From NCBI RefSeq assembly GCF_037126465.1, contig NC_088201.1, forward strand, positions 224,570,016 to 224,634,015: a stretch of 64,000 nt of DNA, read 5' to 3'. Under the pieces are notes generated by a model. That model had not been told where the DNA came from. It saw only the letters and a program-made list of their open reading frames with translations, and made no database searches. A program made the position numbers and the translations under genes. This stretch comes from Ornithodoros turicata. Taxonomy: Eukaryota; Arthropoda; Arachnida; Ixodida; Argasidae. Below are positions 1 through 11,700 of this stretch, in pieces. Each line of letters opens with the position of its first letter. Position 1 is the stretch's first letter.

Positions 1-1099
1 TAAACTGCTGGAAATAAACATTCCGTAATTCCCCTTTTGAAAATAAGCTGTCTAAAATGCACGGTCGTGCCGGGCAAATTGCAAACCAACGAGCTACTAA
101 CCTGAAGAAAATATGCAAACACCAAACTTGACCTGATAATAACCTTGTGCGGCGTGTTTGCTCTGTTATAAGCATAACGGTCTCTCAAATATGACTTTCA
201 TTCTTCAAAAGGACTTCGACAGATATCGAATATGCGTTGAGCTAAGAGATCGATAAGCTAATCTAACAGATAAGCTAAGAGAGCTATCAGCGCTATTGGC
301 TTTTTAAACGTGGAATATCCTCTTACAAAGCAATCAAGCATTTTCTTTGTTTCAAGGCCGTGAATTTGAGATCAGGAATTTTGCAACCGGGAATATCGAG
401 GCCCTCCCAAATAAGCATACCCTATGAGTAAGAACTACGTGCTCTATAACCCAGCCTGCAGTGTTGCAAAATACTTACTATTACAGTTGAAAAAAAAGAA
501 AGAAAAGAGAACACGCTCCATTGAATGCGGACACGGGTACGCTGTGCACGTCTAGAAAGTAAAGTCCCTGAATTGGGAAAATTACCGCCATCCCTTGTTC
601 TTGCCGCCTCGACCTTGGACCTTTCATGGCGGTCGTACCACGCAAACCTATGCTATGGTCGCCATTAAGGGTCCAGGGCCGTGGCGGGAAAGGGGACAAA
701 CATGTCGCTGCTTTTCCCAATCCAGGGACTTTATTTGAAAGTGCTCCGAATTCCTCATCCAATCTTCTATCTGGATAGTAATCTTCCAGTAAATCAGAGA
801 GATAACACCGGAAAATTTCCCTAAACTAACTCTAAACGTAAAGCTTTGATAATTCGGTTCATACCAAGCAGAAGAGGGCCAACTCCCGTGTGTAGCAGAC
901 GACATAGCTCTACGCGTACGTGTGTGACGTCATAACCCCAGCTTACCATGCTTTGGAGCAGAATCGAGAAGAGTTGTTACGAGGGTTAACTCTGGCTATT
1001 TTTCCCCGCAGAGTTATGCCCTCCTTTCCGCCACTCGGGCTATTTTTCGCCCGCTCCGAGTTGCCAGTGTTTAACAAGAAAACGCGCCCAAACGCAGTC
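1..1099. other. No gene recognised
   Basis: AT-rich DNA with no open frame that resembles a protein family. Short imperfect direct and inverted repeats occur near 590-730, but I could not define an element boundary. Confidence 0.4.
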
Positions 1100-1830
1100 T
1101 ACCAGGAAAAAATATCACATGAAAACGAGAAAGAGTTTACTAAAACTTGACAACGTGTGAGTGGGTCGTACGACCAATCTTTACGTTCATAGAAGGATGG
1201 GAGGTTGCGAAGGGTAGCACAAAAATATAAAAAAAATATGCGGCTCAGCAAGAGTGGGGAATCAACACAGGAATGCACAAATTTGTAGATGAATGTGGCA
1301 TCAGCAATTTGACGCCGCGATGACTGGCGGAGCAGCTTAAAGCGCCTCAAGAGACTTCAGTAGTCTAATGATTCAAAGCCAGGGACCTCCCGGAGGTTAC
1401 AGTTGTGAAGAAAGTGAAGTGCGCGTTTCTGTACAGCCTCAAGGCGATTACTCTCGGTAACGTATAAGGGCGTTCTATGCTACAGATGCGTGCTCCAGTT
1501 GCGGTAGAACGAATGTCTTGTAGAGTTTAACAAAAATAGGACGGGTACCCAATACTTTACACGTACACGTTAAATGACCCAGTATCCGAAGAATAGAACA
1601 ACGAACTGCAGCGACATGGTCATGGACATGATTAGTTTGTCGTCAAAAATAACTCCAAGGTCACGGACTGTATTACCCCGCGAAATTTCTGCGGTTTGCA
1701 GGTAAACAAAGACGGCAATGTTAGTGCCCATAGTTAGGAGTCCACTGAATGTCCCAAAAGGGGTACTACCCATTTTAATTTTTTTTTTACGAAACTCATT
1801 TGAATTTTTATTTAAATAATGATCGGCAAC
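1100..1830 (-). mobile_element. Non-LTR retrotransposon (CR1/Jockey-like) reverse-transcriptase 3' fragment
   Basis: Read on the minus strand, frames in this stretch spell the C-terminal part of a LINE reverse transcriptase. NTVRDLGVIFDDKL (about 1674-1633) is the conserved block after the YADD region. RLEAVQKRALHFL-like text follows at about 1450-1400, then a tail with YKFVHSCVDSPLLLSRI at about 1290-1240. The blocks are in different frames and separated by stops, so this is a dead fragment without 5' end or ORF1. The clade is uncertain (CR1, L2 or Jockey); the family call as a non-LTR RT is firmer. A related fragment in the same orientation occupies the other end of the window (63180-64000). 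Confidence 0.6.
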
Positions 1831-1872
1831 CACTCATTCACACGGTGCGCACCTTGTAGGTGATATCGGACA

Positions 1873-2908
1873 CAGGGTGTCGAACCGAAACGTTTTTCGT
1901 TCCGGTTTTCGTTCCGGTTCTATCATAAACGGTCCGGTACCGGTTCTGCTCCGGAGCAAAAAAATAACGGTTCATACCGGTTTTGAACCGGTTCTGCTTC
2001 TGGTGGGCATATTCATTCCCAGAAAAAAAAATGCTGCAAAATGTAAACCCCTTTATTCCGCACACATGGTATTTAATATTAATAGGCAGCTGTGAAATTG
2101 GTAGCTCCTGGTTCCTGTAGGTGACTGTCTGTTCAAATAGGCTTTCCCCTTTCTTGAAGCCCATGATACAGACGGAGTTTGTCGTGATGTCATACGTAAA
2201 GTACTTTCTTGCTGGATTGGTGCGATCGCGTCCCATCCGAATGTCTGTTGCTGCTTCCTAGCCAGCAAGCACCACCGCACGAGTACGACGCAAATCGATC
2301 AACACCTTCACTTACAAACGCGCTCGACGGCTCCGTTTTCTTTTCTTCGTGTCCTGTCCACAAAAGAAGCGCCACTTCGTACGCGCTTGCCCTCGCGGAT
2401 ACGTAAATGTATTCAACTTCCAACTTCGCTGTTCTCAAACAAGGGACGCGTTGCGCGACATTACCGATAGAGCATTACGCTACGAGAACATTACGCAGCC
2501 CCCTTTGGTCGTGTTTAGTTAAGGAGGGTTTGGGCGGATGAAATTAAAACGAACTCTACGGCACATTGGTAGAGAGTCACAACCGGTCATATGTACCTGT
2601 AAGTCTATGTGCGCGAACGATAAAACGTTACCAAGGGGTCATAGTATACCGACATACATTCCACCGTAACCGTAACCCTCGTAAAGTATCCGTGACATGA
2701 CTTCAGAACACACGACGTCAGTTTCATTCGCTCATTCGTAGTCCAAACCGGAGAAGCTTTTTCTTGGAGCGAAAACCGTTCAATAAATTTTTCGGTTTCC
2801 ATCCTGAGCGAAAAAAACGTATACGGTTTCGATTCCGTTCCGGTTCGCACTAAAATAGCGGTTTTTTTCGGTTTTCGGTTCTGGTTTTCGGTTCGCTCCG
2901 ACACCCTG
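1873..2908. mobile_element. hAT-type MITE, long version (copy 1)
   Basis: Starts CAGGGTGTCGAACCGAAAC and ends with the inverted form GACACCCTG. Both ends are rich in the repeated motif CCGGTT/AACCGG. It shares its outer ~180 and ~250 bp with the shorter copy at 17403-17818, but holds about 620 bp of extra internal sequence (about 2048-2660). The short copy is therefore an internal-deletion derivative, or the long one gained an insert. No transposase is visible. The flanks (ATCGGACA / GGACATGT) do not form a clean 8-bp duplication, unlike copy 2. Confidence 0.75.
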
Positions 2909-3849
2909 GGACATGTACTTGTAAAAAAGAAAGTTCGCCGATTGGTGCACCCGTTCGCGAATTATTTAGCCCGGGGAGTAACTGAGGCACCCGGTATATC
3001 TATTATCCCACCATGTGCTGCCTGGGAAGTAACGGCACGTGAAAATAATACACCTGGTCATTTTCCTTTTCGCGTGCAATCAGGCAAAAGTATGCGCCCT
3101 CTGTGAGTACAGTACGTTTAATTTTGCTCCGCCAGCGGAGTTTGGACTTTTAATCTGCTCCGTGAGGCGCCTCCGTTATACCTAGTAAGGAAGACGTAAT
3201 CATGCAATATATAACCGTGCGCCGCGGATACACCTTTCGGCAATACAAAATAAGATCATAGCGCAATGTGAGGTGAGCGTTGAGAAACAATAACACTTGA
3301 AACATACCTGAGAGCCACTGCGTTTGGAACAATTTGCACATATGGAACTTGCATCGACTTCCCCGGCACTATTTGCAAACGCCATCTGTCAATTTGAAAA
3401 TAACGGGGCGATGACGATGTGTCCGCCCTGCGCCCTTTGCCATCGTTGGCTCTGAAATGCCGCCGACGGGGCTACACTGCTGCCAGCAACAATGTGCGCT
3501 GCCGCGCTGCCCTGTCATGTGTCTTTTTGGCACGCATTTTGCTGTCTGTTTATGTAATGTCTGTGCATATTTGAAATTCGTCAGCTTGTTCCCAGCGTAT
3601 CAGTAGCGTTTATAGTGAAGGAGAGCTGGCAGTGTAGGCTGGACTCCAGTGTCGTAATGTTTCCGTCGCTAGTAAACGCTGCACAAGTGTGCTTTGTCAT
3701 ATTAAATATCCTGAACAGTAAACGCTCTCCTCTGTTTGCGCGTGTTTTTCGTGTTTTTTTTTATCTTCAGAGCACACGGTACGCTAAATAATGATGTGGT
3801 ATAATAGTCCGCTCTCACTGTTCGTACGACATTTCGAGGTGCATGCATA
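2909..3849. other. No gene recognised
   Basis: No coding frame resembling a known family and no clear repeat structure. Confidence 0.4.
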
Positions 3850-4724
3850 CAGGGTGTCTCAGAAAGCGTGTCATTGAATTGTAATAAAATAACTACACCA
3901 CCTAGAATAATGCGCGCGGTTAACGGCGTTTGTTCTTACTAGGTTTTTGCCACCTACTGATGTTAATGTCTTGTAATGTAAGTGTAATTATGTAAATTTT
4001 TGCGAACTGAACTCGGGAATTTGCCAAGTTAATGTCACTTTTTCACCCCACCAATGTGAAGAGCGTGCCGAATTTACTCAAATTAATGGTAATTGACAGG
4101 GATATTGAGGGGTTACCCCACTGGAAAAAACAGCCGAACATCACGCTCTACGGAGCTCCCACAGGGTAGCTGGTGACAAATTTTCAGCGCAGTCGTTGTC
4201 AGTCCGACGAAAGGAGGTCGTAAACCCAGCACACACCGGCATCGTAGAAAGAGATAACACAGGCGTAGCCTATCACATCCGGCTTCCGCTGGGATCATGC
4301 CCTCCCACTCCCAATTTGAGGAACTGTCACTTTTTCTACTATCACGTTGTGGGCTGGGTTTGCGACCTCCTTTCGTCGGACTGGCGGCGTTTGTGCACAA
4401 AAAGTCTTCGCTCGTTAGGCTTGGGTGCTCCGTAGAACATGATTTTCGACTGTTTTTTCGATGGGATAGCTCCTGAATATGACTGTCTATTATCATGAAT
4501 TTGAGTAAATTCGGCACCTTCTTCGTATTGGTGTGCTGAAAAAGTGACCTTTACATGGCAAATTTCCGAGTTGAGCTCGCAAATGTTTACGCATTTTAAC
4601 TTAAGTTACATGACATTCCATCAGCAGGTGACAAACACCTAGTAAGAATAAATGGGGTTGACCGCATGGTCCTACGTGGCGTAGTCTGTTTTATTATAAT
4701 TCAATGACACTTTTTCTGAAATAC
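3850..4724. mobile_element. Long palindromic (foldback) MITE
   Basis: The whole stretch folds back on itself. The left end (CAGGGTGTCTCAGAAAGCG, then GTGTCATTGAATTGTAATAAAAT) matches the reverse complement of the right end. The inner arms also pair: a block around 4198-4230 containing GACGAAAGGAGGTCG matches 4349-4382 inverted. No open frame is recognisable. The right tip has drifted from the left tip, so the target-site duplication cannot be read with confidence. Confidence 0.7.
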
Positions 4725-5716
4725 AATGAAATATAATGCATAGCAACACTGCCACCATACGCATATTGGCGATGATGTATATCTTACAGCAATAAACCAT
4801 AAATTAATTTAACATCACTTAAATGTTATAAATTGTATTTTATAAATTGTAAATAAAGAAATTTGTTATTAAATTAACAACACATTTTTAATGTCCGATA
4901 CTATAAGGCAATGGTTGAAAGTACGGCAGAGTACCGTAAAATCTACAGCTCACCGTAATTATGATTACGCACACACTACCGTCTTATTTACGGTCATAAT
5001 TACGGTATATTTCATTTGCGCCATATTAATTACACTACTTGGACAGTATTTACAATTAACGCAGCTCGCCTGTTCCTTCTACGGCAAAAAGAGGGTTTTG
5101 ACCACGAATGTTACGGCAACTTTTTACAGTGCACTACACCACATTGGTCTGTTATACACAACAGATAGGCTGACCAGATGCGACCCTTCAAACCTGGTTA
5201 CTTTTACGGCTCTCAGGTAAGCCACATGATAATGCATTTAAGTTGCGCATGTGGGACGGGATTAATGCAGTGCGTTACTAAATTTACGCATGTGTGTGTG
5301 TGTGTGTTTGTGTGTACCCGCACTGGAATATAGAGGCAAATTATCTAACAGGCACTCGTACAAGGGCGTACGTTAACCAGCCTTTATTTTCTTTGTCCTT
5401 AAAAAGCCTTGATGCATCCCTCCATGGATTCTTCAGTCCAGCTTTGACTTGAACTTCGTTCATTTATTTCACACAGAATACGATATTTTTTTTAAAGAAA
5501 AAGAGCCTGCATGGTAAACGGGTGGTCGCGCTGTGTGTCGTCTTGATGTGTGGTACTGTACTTTGTCCAGTCATGCCCAGTCATGGAAGTACCGAGATTC
5601 AAGGGAGTGCATGTCTATGTGCTTCACTTTGTCGAAGTGTACACAAAATTGCCAAACAACAAATAAAAAACATGAAGGTGGCAAGCAAAGGAATTTTTAC
5701 TTAGTTGTTTAACACT
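4725..5716. other. No gene recognised; (TG)n microsatellite at 5290-5315
   Basis: AT-rich sequence. An open frame at 4891-5220 contains repeated TACGGTAAT-like words and resembles no protein I know. A short (TG)n tract lies at 5290-5315. This is the region downstream of the last GH18 exon, so the 3' untranslated region of that gene probably lies here. AATAAA-type signals on the minus strand occur near 5465 and 5385, but I cannot choose between them. Confidence 0.4.
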
Positions 5717-5917
5717 CTATTTCCGATGATTAGAAACTGTAGAAACTTCAACGTTTTTTGTCAGATTATATACTATCTGTTGTAATGGAAATGTCTTCGG
5801 ATTTGCGGGCGGATTGTTTGCAGTCTTGATTGCCTTCCCGCAGTCGCCATTCATATCATCATCATTCAGTGTGTAGGTCATGACGCCACCATAGCTATTA
5901 TTCACTATCCATTGCAC
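5717..5917 (-). CDS. GH18 chitinase-like gene, terminal coding exon
   Basis: This is the last coding exon of a host glycoside hydrolase family 18 protein. The acceptor is TTTTTTCTCAG before 5917. The exon opens in phase 0 with VQWIVNNSYGGVMTY, followed by an LNDDDMNGDCG block. This is the strand-8 GGVM.W..D.DD..G.C signature that closes the GH18 barrel. It ends at a TAG (5719-5717) after an Asn-rich tail with NLT. It joins in phase to the exon ending at 33956. In family members this segment contributes to the floor of the substrate groove; here the usual Trp of GGVMxW is Thr-Tyr (GGVMTY), so catalytic competence is doubtful. Confidence 0.85.
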   Translation of the reverse strand: MQWIVNNSYGGVMTYTLNDDDMNGDCGKAIKTANNPPANPKTFPLQQIVYNLTKNVEVSTVSNHRK

Positions 5918-6156
5918 CTGAGAAAAAAATAATAACATAGTGAGGTCAATCATTAGTAGGCAGAGGTGTACAAGTGCTTCATGCTTTAAAAAACACTGGT
6001 ATAGTATGCAGCTCACTATCCAAATACAGGTGAATGTACCGGATGTATCTTGTGCTAAGATTTTATGTCAGTGTAGTCACTCGTGTCAAATTGCTGCGAA
6101 TAATTGGTGAAAATTAAAAACCCACACTCTGCTTAGCATTTCATATAGCCCATACT

Positions 6157-6653
6157 TGCAGTTATGCGCGGGCCGCAGGCCCGGCCCGAGCCCCGACTTC
6201 CTTGACTTACCCGGCCGGGCCCGGCACGACGGCTGAATACCTAGGCCAGGCGAGGCCCAAGCCTGAAGGATTCTAATTTTCCCTGCCCACGCCCGGCCCG
6301 AGCTTGATTCATTGATAGTCTACCCGGCTCAGCCCAGCACGGCGATGTGTATCAGACCGGGCTAAATCCGACCGTGACTAGCTAACAGAAGGGTAAGAGA
6401 GGCTCGAGCACGACCTAGGCCAAGCAGTGTACTGGCCCGCGCCAGACTCTGGCTCATAATGGTCAACCCCGAGCCCTGTCCGGGTCCGCAAAAAAGCTTT
6501 GTCCGGCCCGGTCCAGCCCGACCCGTGGAACTGTCTGGCCAGGGCATCGGGCTTTGGTAAAAGCCTCGTGGGATCGGCTGACCCGTGGGATGACCCGTGA
6601 GACGGGCCGACTCGTGAGATCGTGTTTTGAGATTAGCCCGAGCCCGTGCAGTC
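6157..6653. repeat. GC-rich CCGGCCCG-motif repeat (probable non-autonomous element)
   Basis: About 500 bp much richer in G+C than its surroundings, built from many degenerate copies of CCGGCCCG, GGCCCGAG and ACCCGTGGGA. A 10-bp word TAGCCCATAC occurs immediately on both sides (6147-6156 and 6654-6663) as a direct repeat, which would fit a target-site duplication. No protein is encoded. Open frames crossing it are by-products of the low stop density. Confidence 0.55.
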
Positions 6654-6971
6654 TAGCCCATACCAGTGTGTTCCTTCCTCTGGATGGCGCCACAATCGGA
6701 AACAGCATTGCGGACGGCATTGAAAACAACGAAGTGCATCGAACTTGATGCACAGAACTGTTGTATAAAGCGATTTTCTATACAGACAAAAAATTATGAT
6801 TGCAATACGCAGTGTAAAACGGCGAAGGCGAAATATGAGAATGAAGGCAACCAAGTAGCACTCAAGCAGACGATTCTGATTTCCTAGGTATCGTCGGCAA
6901 ATGTCTTCAAGTTATTCGACATAATTAGTAATTGACAGAATGGTGTAAATGCAGGCTAGCTGGTGGATAAA

Positions 6972-7118
6972 TTCCGTGGTAGGCAAGCCTGAGCGATGGG
7001 CACGACACGTAAACAAACACAAACACGAAGGCTCAAGCCTAGAAGCCGAAGGCTAGAGCCTTCGTGTTTGTGTTTGTTTACGTGTCTTGCCCATCGCTCA
7101 GGCTTGCCTATCATGGAA
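6972..7118. repeat. Near-perfect 147-bp hairpin at the left edge of the Polinton
   Basis: The left arm begins TTCCGTGGTAGGCAAGCCTG and the right arm is its inverted copy ending GGCTTGCCTATCATGGAA. Each arm is about 65 bp around a ~15-bp loop near 7045. The right arm ends inside the presumed Polinton target site. It resembles in design the hairpin at 19895-20005. Confidence 0.85.
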
Positions 7119-7120
7119 TA

Positions 7121-7935
7121 AGTAGTAAGTACTGGACTCTCATAGTTCACAACGCTCAACTGTCCTGAACACGATTTAATTAGCAATTAGAGCTAATTGC
7201 CCCCCACGTTAATCAGCACCCTCCAGGAAGCCACCACACTAATTGGGGAGCGTCTATCTCGTGTCCAGAGCAGCTGAGCGTTGTGCACTACGAGAGTCCA
7301 TAAAAAATAAAAAATAGGTAGAAAATAAAATAAATAGATAGAAATAGAGTGGAGAGAAACAATTTATTCCAAAATCAACGATGCCGTCCCGAAAACCGCT
7401 CCGGAAGAGCTGAGTGACCAGCGCCCACCATGTTGGCAGTTGGCACCCAGCAGTTGCAGAGATCGACGACAGGTTGCCAAGTAGTTGCAAGGCATCACAC
7501 CAGAATCACTCGCTGGTCACCGTTAAACAAGTCTAAACATGGGGGCACGGTCAACATGCGAGAAGAGGAGCACGGTAAAACAACGCGGCAAATCACTCAC
7601 TTTTTCCCCCGCGGCGACGGGTGCGACTGCTCCATCCGAGAGTCAGGCAGAAACTGAGCGAGCGCGGAGACTGCGGAGCAACCGAGCACACGTCTGCTCT
7701 CCACGACAGCCAGCGAGCAACCGACTGGGGCGACGGGCCACGGCAGCTACGCACGCGCTCTTAGCGCCCTCTGCGCCGCCCACCCGCGGGTGGTTTCGAT
7801 TTCGGCTCTCCGCTCCTTCCGCTGCGAGCGCGGGCTCCTAGTGGCGACGGGTGGCTTCTCAGTTTCGGTTTCATTCTCCTTTCTTTGCGCGCGTTTATCT
7901 GTATAAAGCAAGAGCGCACCTCGCTCGCATCATCA
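7121..7935 (+). repeat. Polinton left terminal inverted repeat
   Basis: Matches the reverse complement of 27588-28712 from the tip to just past the TATA box. Landmarks in order: an ACTAATTGGGGAGC block (about 7238), an A/T run containing AAATAGGTAGAAAATAAAAT, a GCCACCATGTTGG-like block near 7427, then GC-rich sequence from 7600. It lacks a ~327-bp segment present in the right repeat. The same landmarks occur in the outer arms of the giant foldback at 51156-62816. Confidence 0.85.
7902..7908 (+). promoter_or_regulatory. Inward TATA box in the left TIR
   Basis: TATAAAG lies 38 bp before the first ATG (7946) of the leftmost gene. The mirrored TIR carries the same TATAAAG in the same context (TTTATCTGTATAAAG) on the minus strand at 27624-27618. 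Each TIR therefore supplies a promoter pointing into the element. Confidence 0.65.
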
Positions 7936-7945
7936 ATACGTGAAG

Positions 7946-8404
7946 ATGTTGGGCTACCACTTGTTACAAAATTGTTCCCGCACCCACGCTTCTTGGGAAG
8001 AAGTGGAGAAGGAATGTTTCAGCAGCGAAAGTCCCCACAACGAGCTCATCATCACTGCTTTTCGCTACGTGATAGACATGGTAGGCTTTGGCAATATAGG
8101 AGAGATCTCGCCGGGGCCGCTGCAGGAGATGGTGCGTCGGATCTACGCCCGTTACAAGAACGTCTGCATAACGGTCCTGGACGGACCCCTGGGACTGATG
8201 AGCGAATTTGTGAGTCTGACCAACGCAGAATTCAACTACTTCGCTGCAGACATCGTGGACCTTCTCGCTCGTGCCATTACTCATATTAAGTACGCCCTGC
8301 GGAAGCAGCGACATTTGCAAGTAGTCTACATCGCGAACTTTGTCACCGACTTATTGAAATACCGCTTGGTTATCGACATGCAACGCATTAAACAGTCCGA
8401 ATAA
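7946..8404 (+). CDS. Polinton leftmost protein, unknown function
   Basis: A 152-residue open frame, first gene inside the left TIR, directly behind the TIR TATA box. I chose ATG 7946; an in-frame GTG lies two codons upstream. The sequence has no signal peptide or clear membrane segment. It is rich in Ile, Leu and Tyr, with an LLQNCSRTHASWEEVEKE start and a basic tail ending DMQRIKQSE. I do not recognise the family. Its position matches the unnamed accessory genes that Polintons carry next to their ends. No stop or frameshift is seen, which is unusual in this otherwise broken element. Confidence 0.55.
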   Translation: MLGYHLLQNCSRTHASWEEVEKECFSSESPHNELIITAFRYVIDMVGFGNIGEISPGPLQEMVRRIYARYKNVCITVLDGPLGLMSEFVSLTNAEFNYFAADIVDLLARAITHIKYALRKQRHLQVVYIANFVTDLLKYRLVIDMQRIKQSE

Positions 8405-8751
8405 CTTTGATGAGACTCTGTGTTTTCTTCCACTGAAACATATTTATTGAATGCATACAAAAGAGTTGGTCGATAGATGCCTGCACCCTGCCTGTCTTGT
8501 CTGATCTCACGAGCATTACGAGATGATCAGACGTGCAGAAAAGGAACAGAAAATCTTCATCGCAGCATCGTCATTGCGCGGGTCACTGCACCAGCACGAT
8601 GATGGAATGGTCATTCTTTTCGTACACCCATTCCGCTACCACACTGCCACATCGACCCGTGTCTCTCCTGTCTGCAAGAGAGAGAGAGAAACATGTCTCG
8701 ACTAGAAGTTTTATTCTCGATTATATGCGTGTGCAGCTCTTTATTCCGCGG
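8405..8751. other. Spacer between convergent Polinton genes
   Basis: Lies between the leftmost plus-strand gene and the 3' end of polB on the minus strand. It contains the minus-strand polyadenylation signal for polB (8746-8740) and a further TTTATT at 8447-8452. No coding frame is convincing. Confidence 0.5.
8740..8746 (-). terminator. Polyadenylation signal for polB
   Basis: AATAAAG on the minus strand starts 5 bases after the proposed polB stop codon (8754-8752). Confidence 0.5.
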
Positions 8752-11700
8752 TCACTCGATGCCTGACGTCGACGGTCTCGTGCTCTCTTCCGGGTTTTTC
8801 GTTGTTGCACAAAGAGGGAGTACTATCGTAATATGATACGCGTCAAAACACCAGGAAAGCTTACCGTATTCGCAGCTTCCATAAGGGAAGGAGTGTACGG
8901 CATCCACGAGATAGCGTTTGTCGTCGTAGGGGACCAAGCTCTTCTTGAGTCTCGAAATGGTGTACATCGTTTGCTTTATACTCTGGATGGTGCACTGCTT
9001 CTGAGAGACCATCTTTTCATTGAACAGAGAATCTCGGTACACTTCGTGCTATAAATGTTTCCTCACCGCGTCTTTCTTAACTCCTTTCGCTCTCGCAATC
9101 TGTTTGTGTGTCCCAGCCAAGAGAATGCTGTACATTTTGGCTCAGATGGCTACGACTTCCTGAATAACTCCACCTCCCGTCTAGTCTTTGAAGTACCCCA
9201 TCTGATTCGCGTGCTCGTCGTTGAAAAGCGGGTGGGCTGGTGGATAGGAGTACAGATCTAAGTCGTCCTCAATTTTCATCAGCTGCTCTTCCAGGCTTTC
9301 ACACGTGAGAAAAAAAAAATTATGCTGTCTGTGCCGCTATAGATCAATTGCACTGGACACGTCAAGCGAGAAAAGAGCGACTTGTAGATGAAGCTGTACA
9401 TTCGGACTTTGGATATCTCTAGAATGGCAAAGCCCACGTAAGGGTGGTGCGTGCATTTGATGCGGCGTTGTTTCATCTCGTACAAGATGCACTTATCACT
9501 CAGAATGTCAAAATGCTGACTGTCGACGGAGCTAGCGTTTCGGAGCCCGCTTTTTTTGCCGTAGGCTATACCGTACCTTTTCATGCATGAAGTCGTTTTA
9601 TTTTCATGCCCAACCTCACGTACAGAGCGAGCAATCATAATGAACGACGTAACGTTCTTTGTCGTAACACGTCAGCAAGAGTTTCTTTGTTGGAGGGGTG
9701 TTTAGCGCCAACGCGTGTTTCAAGTGCTGCTGGTAGGGGGAGAGTTCGCTGTAGTCCACGCACCTGTGTTCGGGTGCGAGGGGAAAATCCCTGGTGAGCG
9801 CGTGCAGTTCTTCGGGATACGACAAATCTACCATGTACACGTAACCCACTTCCGAATGGTGAAGAATGCTGAGAAAATCGATCTCGCTCCACCTCGAAGG
9901 ATCGACCCACTCAAAACCACCTGTCGGGAGATGGAAAGTCATTGCGTACGGGTACAAACTGTTCACGTCGAGGTACTGGATAAAAGTCTTTTCTTGCTGC
10001 GGATCGTAATCGTCGCACCCCTCGTGATTAGCCCGACAGTACCTGTGGAAGCTGTTACAAATACCTACCCTGATCCCTTTCTCGATCATTTCGTACATCT
10101 CGCGATCGCTCATGAGCTCGAGCTTGACTTTGGTGAGCTTCACAGCGGCGCTCCACGCGTACCTGGTGAAGGACACGGTACGTAGGATATCTAACCTATC
10201 CGTCTCTAGCGCTATCTTCGTGAAATACAGCACGACATCACAGAGCTGACAAGCGTCGAGCGTGACGTAGAGACGCGTGTAACCGCCGAGGTTCTTACAT
10301 TCGAAAATCTTGAGGGCGTACTGATAGTCCTCGTTCGTGATCCCTTGGTCGTTCAGGTCACTTTTGAAAGCTCCCTTTGGCGGTAGTGCGGGCAAATTGT
10401 ACACTTCAAAACTCTCGACGAAGGTGTACGGGTAAATGCCCTTCCTGAGGAGGCGCCGGAAACGGTCACCATACATTTGACAGGTACAGTGAAACAAGCT
10501 CTCGCCACCGCTTGCGAGCAGGGTTTCCACCAGGTTTGACAAGGACAGGTTGAAAAACTGCGTGGTATCTCGGAAATGGAGATCATCAATGTTGAACCCT
10601 CTTATCTTATCCGACGTCGAAGCTAAAATCCACGGTTCGCTCAGATTTAGAACGTGCATGTGGAGGAGAAGGGAGCTCAAATCGTATTGCAGGTTGTGCA
10701 TGCACACGACGAGTTCTTTGGTGTTACGACACGTAAGGTTACACGTATCACACAGCGTCGCAACAAAATTCGAAGAACCGGACTCTACGAAGCGAGTGTG
10801 GTCGTGATGCGACACCTTCCGTGCGTGACGGTTAAATTCGATTCCACAAAATTCGCAGTGCATCGTGCTCTGGTGTGGAAAGTGGTCTTCCATACTCATG
10901 ACCAATGGCGCGGGACAACAGTTCAACCTTTCGATTTGATCGCTAAATCACTTGAGCGAGAGCAAGCATTTCTCTGCCGTGTTGGGTCCCAAATAGCCAT
11001 CTAGGCCTAGTATTTTTCCGTCCCAACTTCTCTATACAACGATGTAGTATGAGATCATCCTGTGCACACTCACGCCGTCCTTAACGAGTGCATCCTTTCC
11101 TCCGCGGTGTTGGACACTCTCCGTGTCCAACACCGCGAAATAGGGATAGGGATGCATGTACTGTATCTTGTTGAAAAGACGCTCTCCCCTGCTTTTGGCA
11201 TTTCGAGAATCACTTCGTTTACGTCTCGACACAGACGTTCGTGCTGCTCCAACGCCTCTCTCGTCCCATAACCGCTCTTGCATTTCTCGCAATAAAAGTA
11301 GTCACTTCGTCCCATGAAAGTGCTAAATTTTCTGATTCCTGTTCCGTCCTGTTGTTATGTCGTAATGTTCCGTCCTGTTGTTATCGAACTCATCTGCTCG
11401 TCGAACACGTAGATGTACACGGAGATTTTGTTTTTTCTCTCCCATAGAGAAATGTCTTCGTAAGTGACTGGGAAGCATGGCGGCCAGTACGTTACGCGGT
11501 ATCTGACATAATCGTTTGGGTTGTTCCTCAACGGATGCAAGAGTGCCAGCACGCTATACTTGAAACACTCGTTTTCGTGATTTGGTGGAACTTTGACGTT
11601 TGTGAGAGTCTGTTTTTCTTTTGACCAGCTCAGGAAGCTCGATCGTGCACCCAATCCACTTCGGTTCCAAACGCGTTAGTTTTAAGTCGACACACTGGAC

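Noticed and set aside
6362..6753. Overlapping 60-96-codon frames in the GC-rich repeat
   Set aside because: Repeat-encoded Pro/Gly/Arg-rich text with no family; stop codons are rare in GC-rich DNA.
9715..10185. 156-codon plus-strand frame
   Set aside because: Antisense shadow of the polB motif A region; polB conservation explains the open frame.
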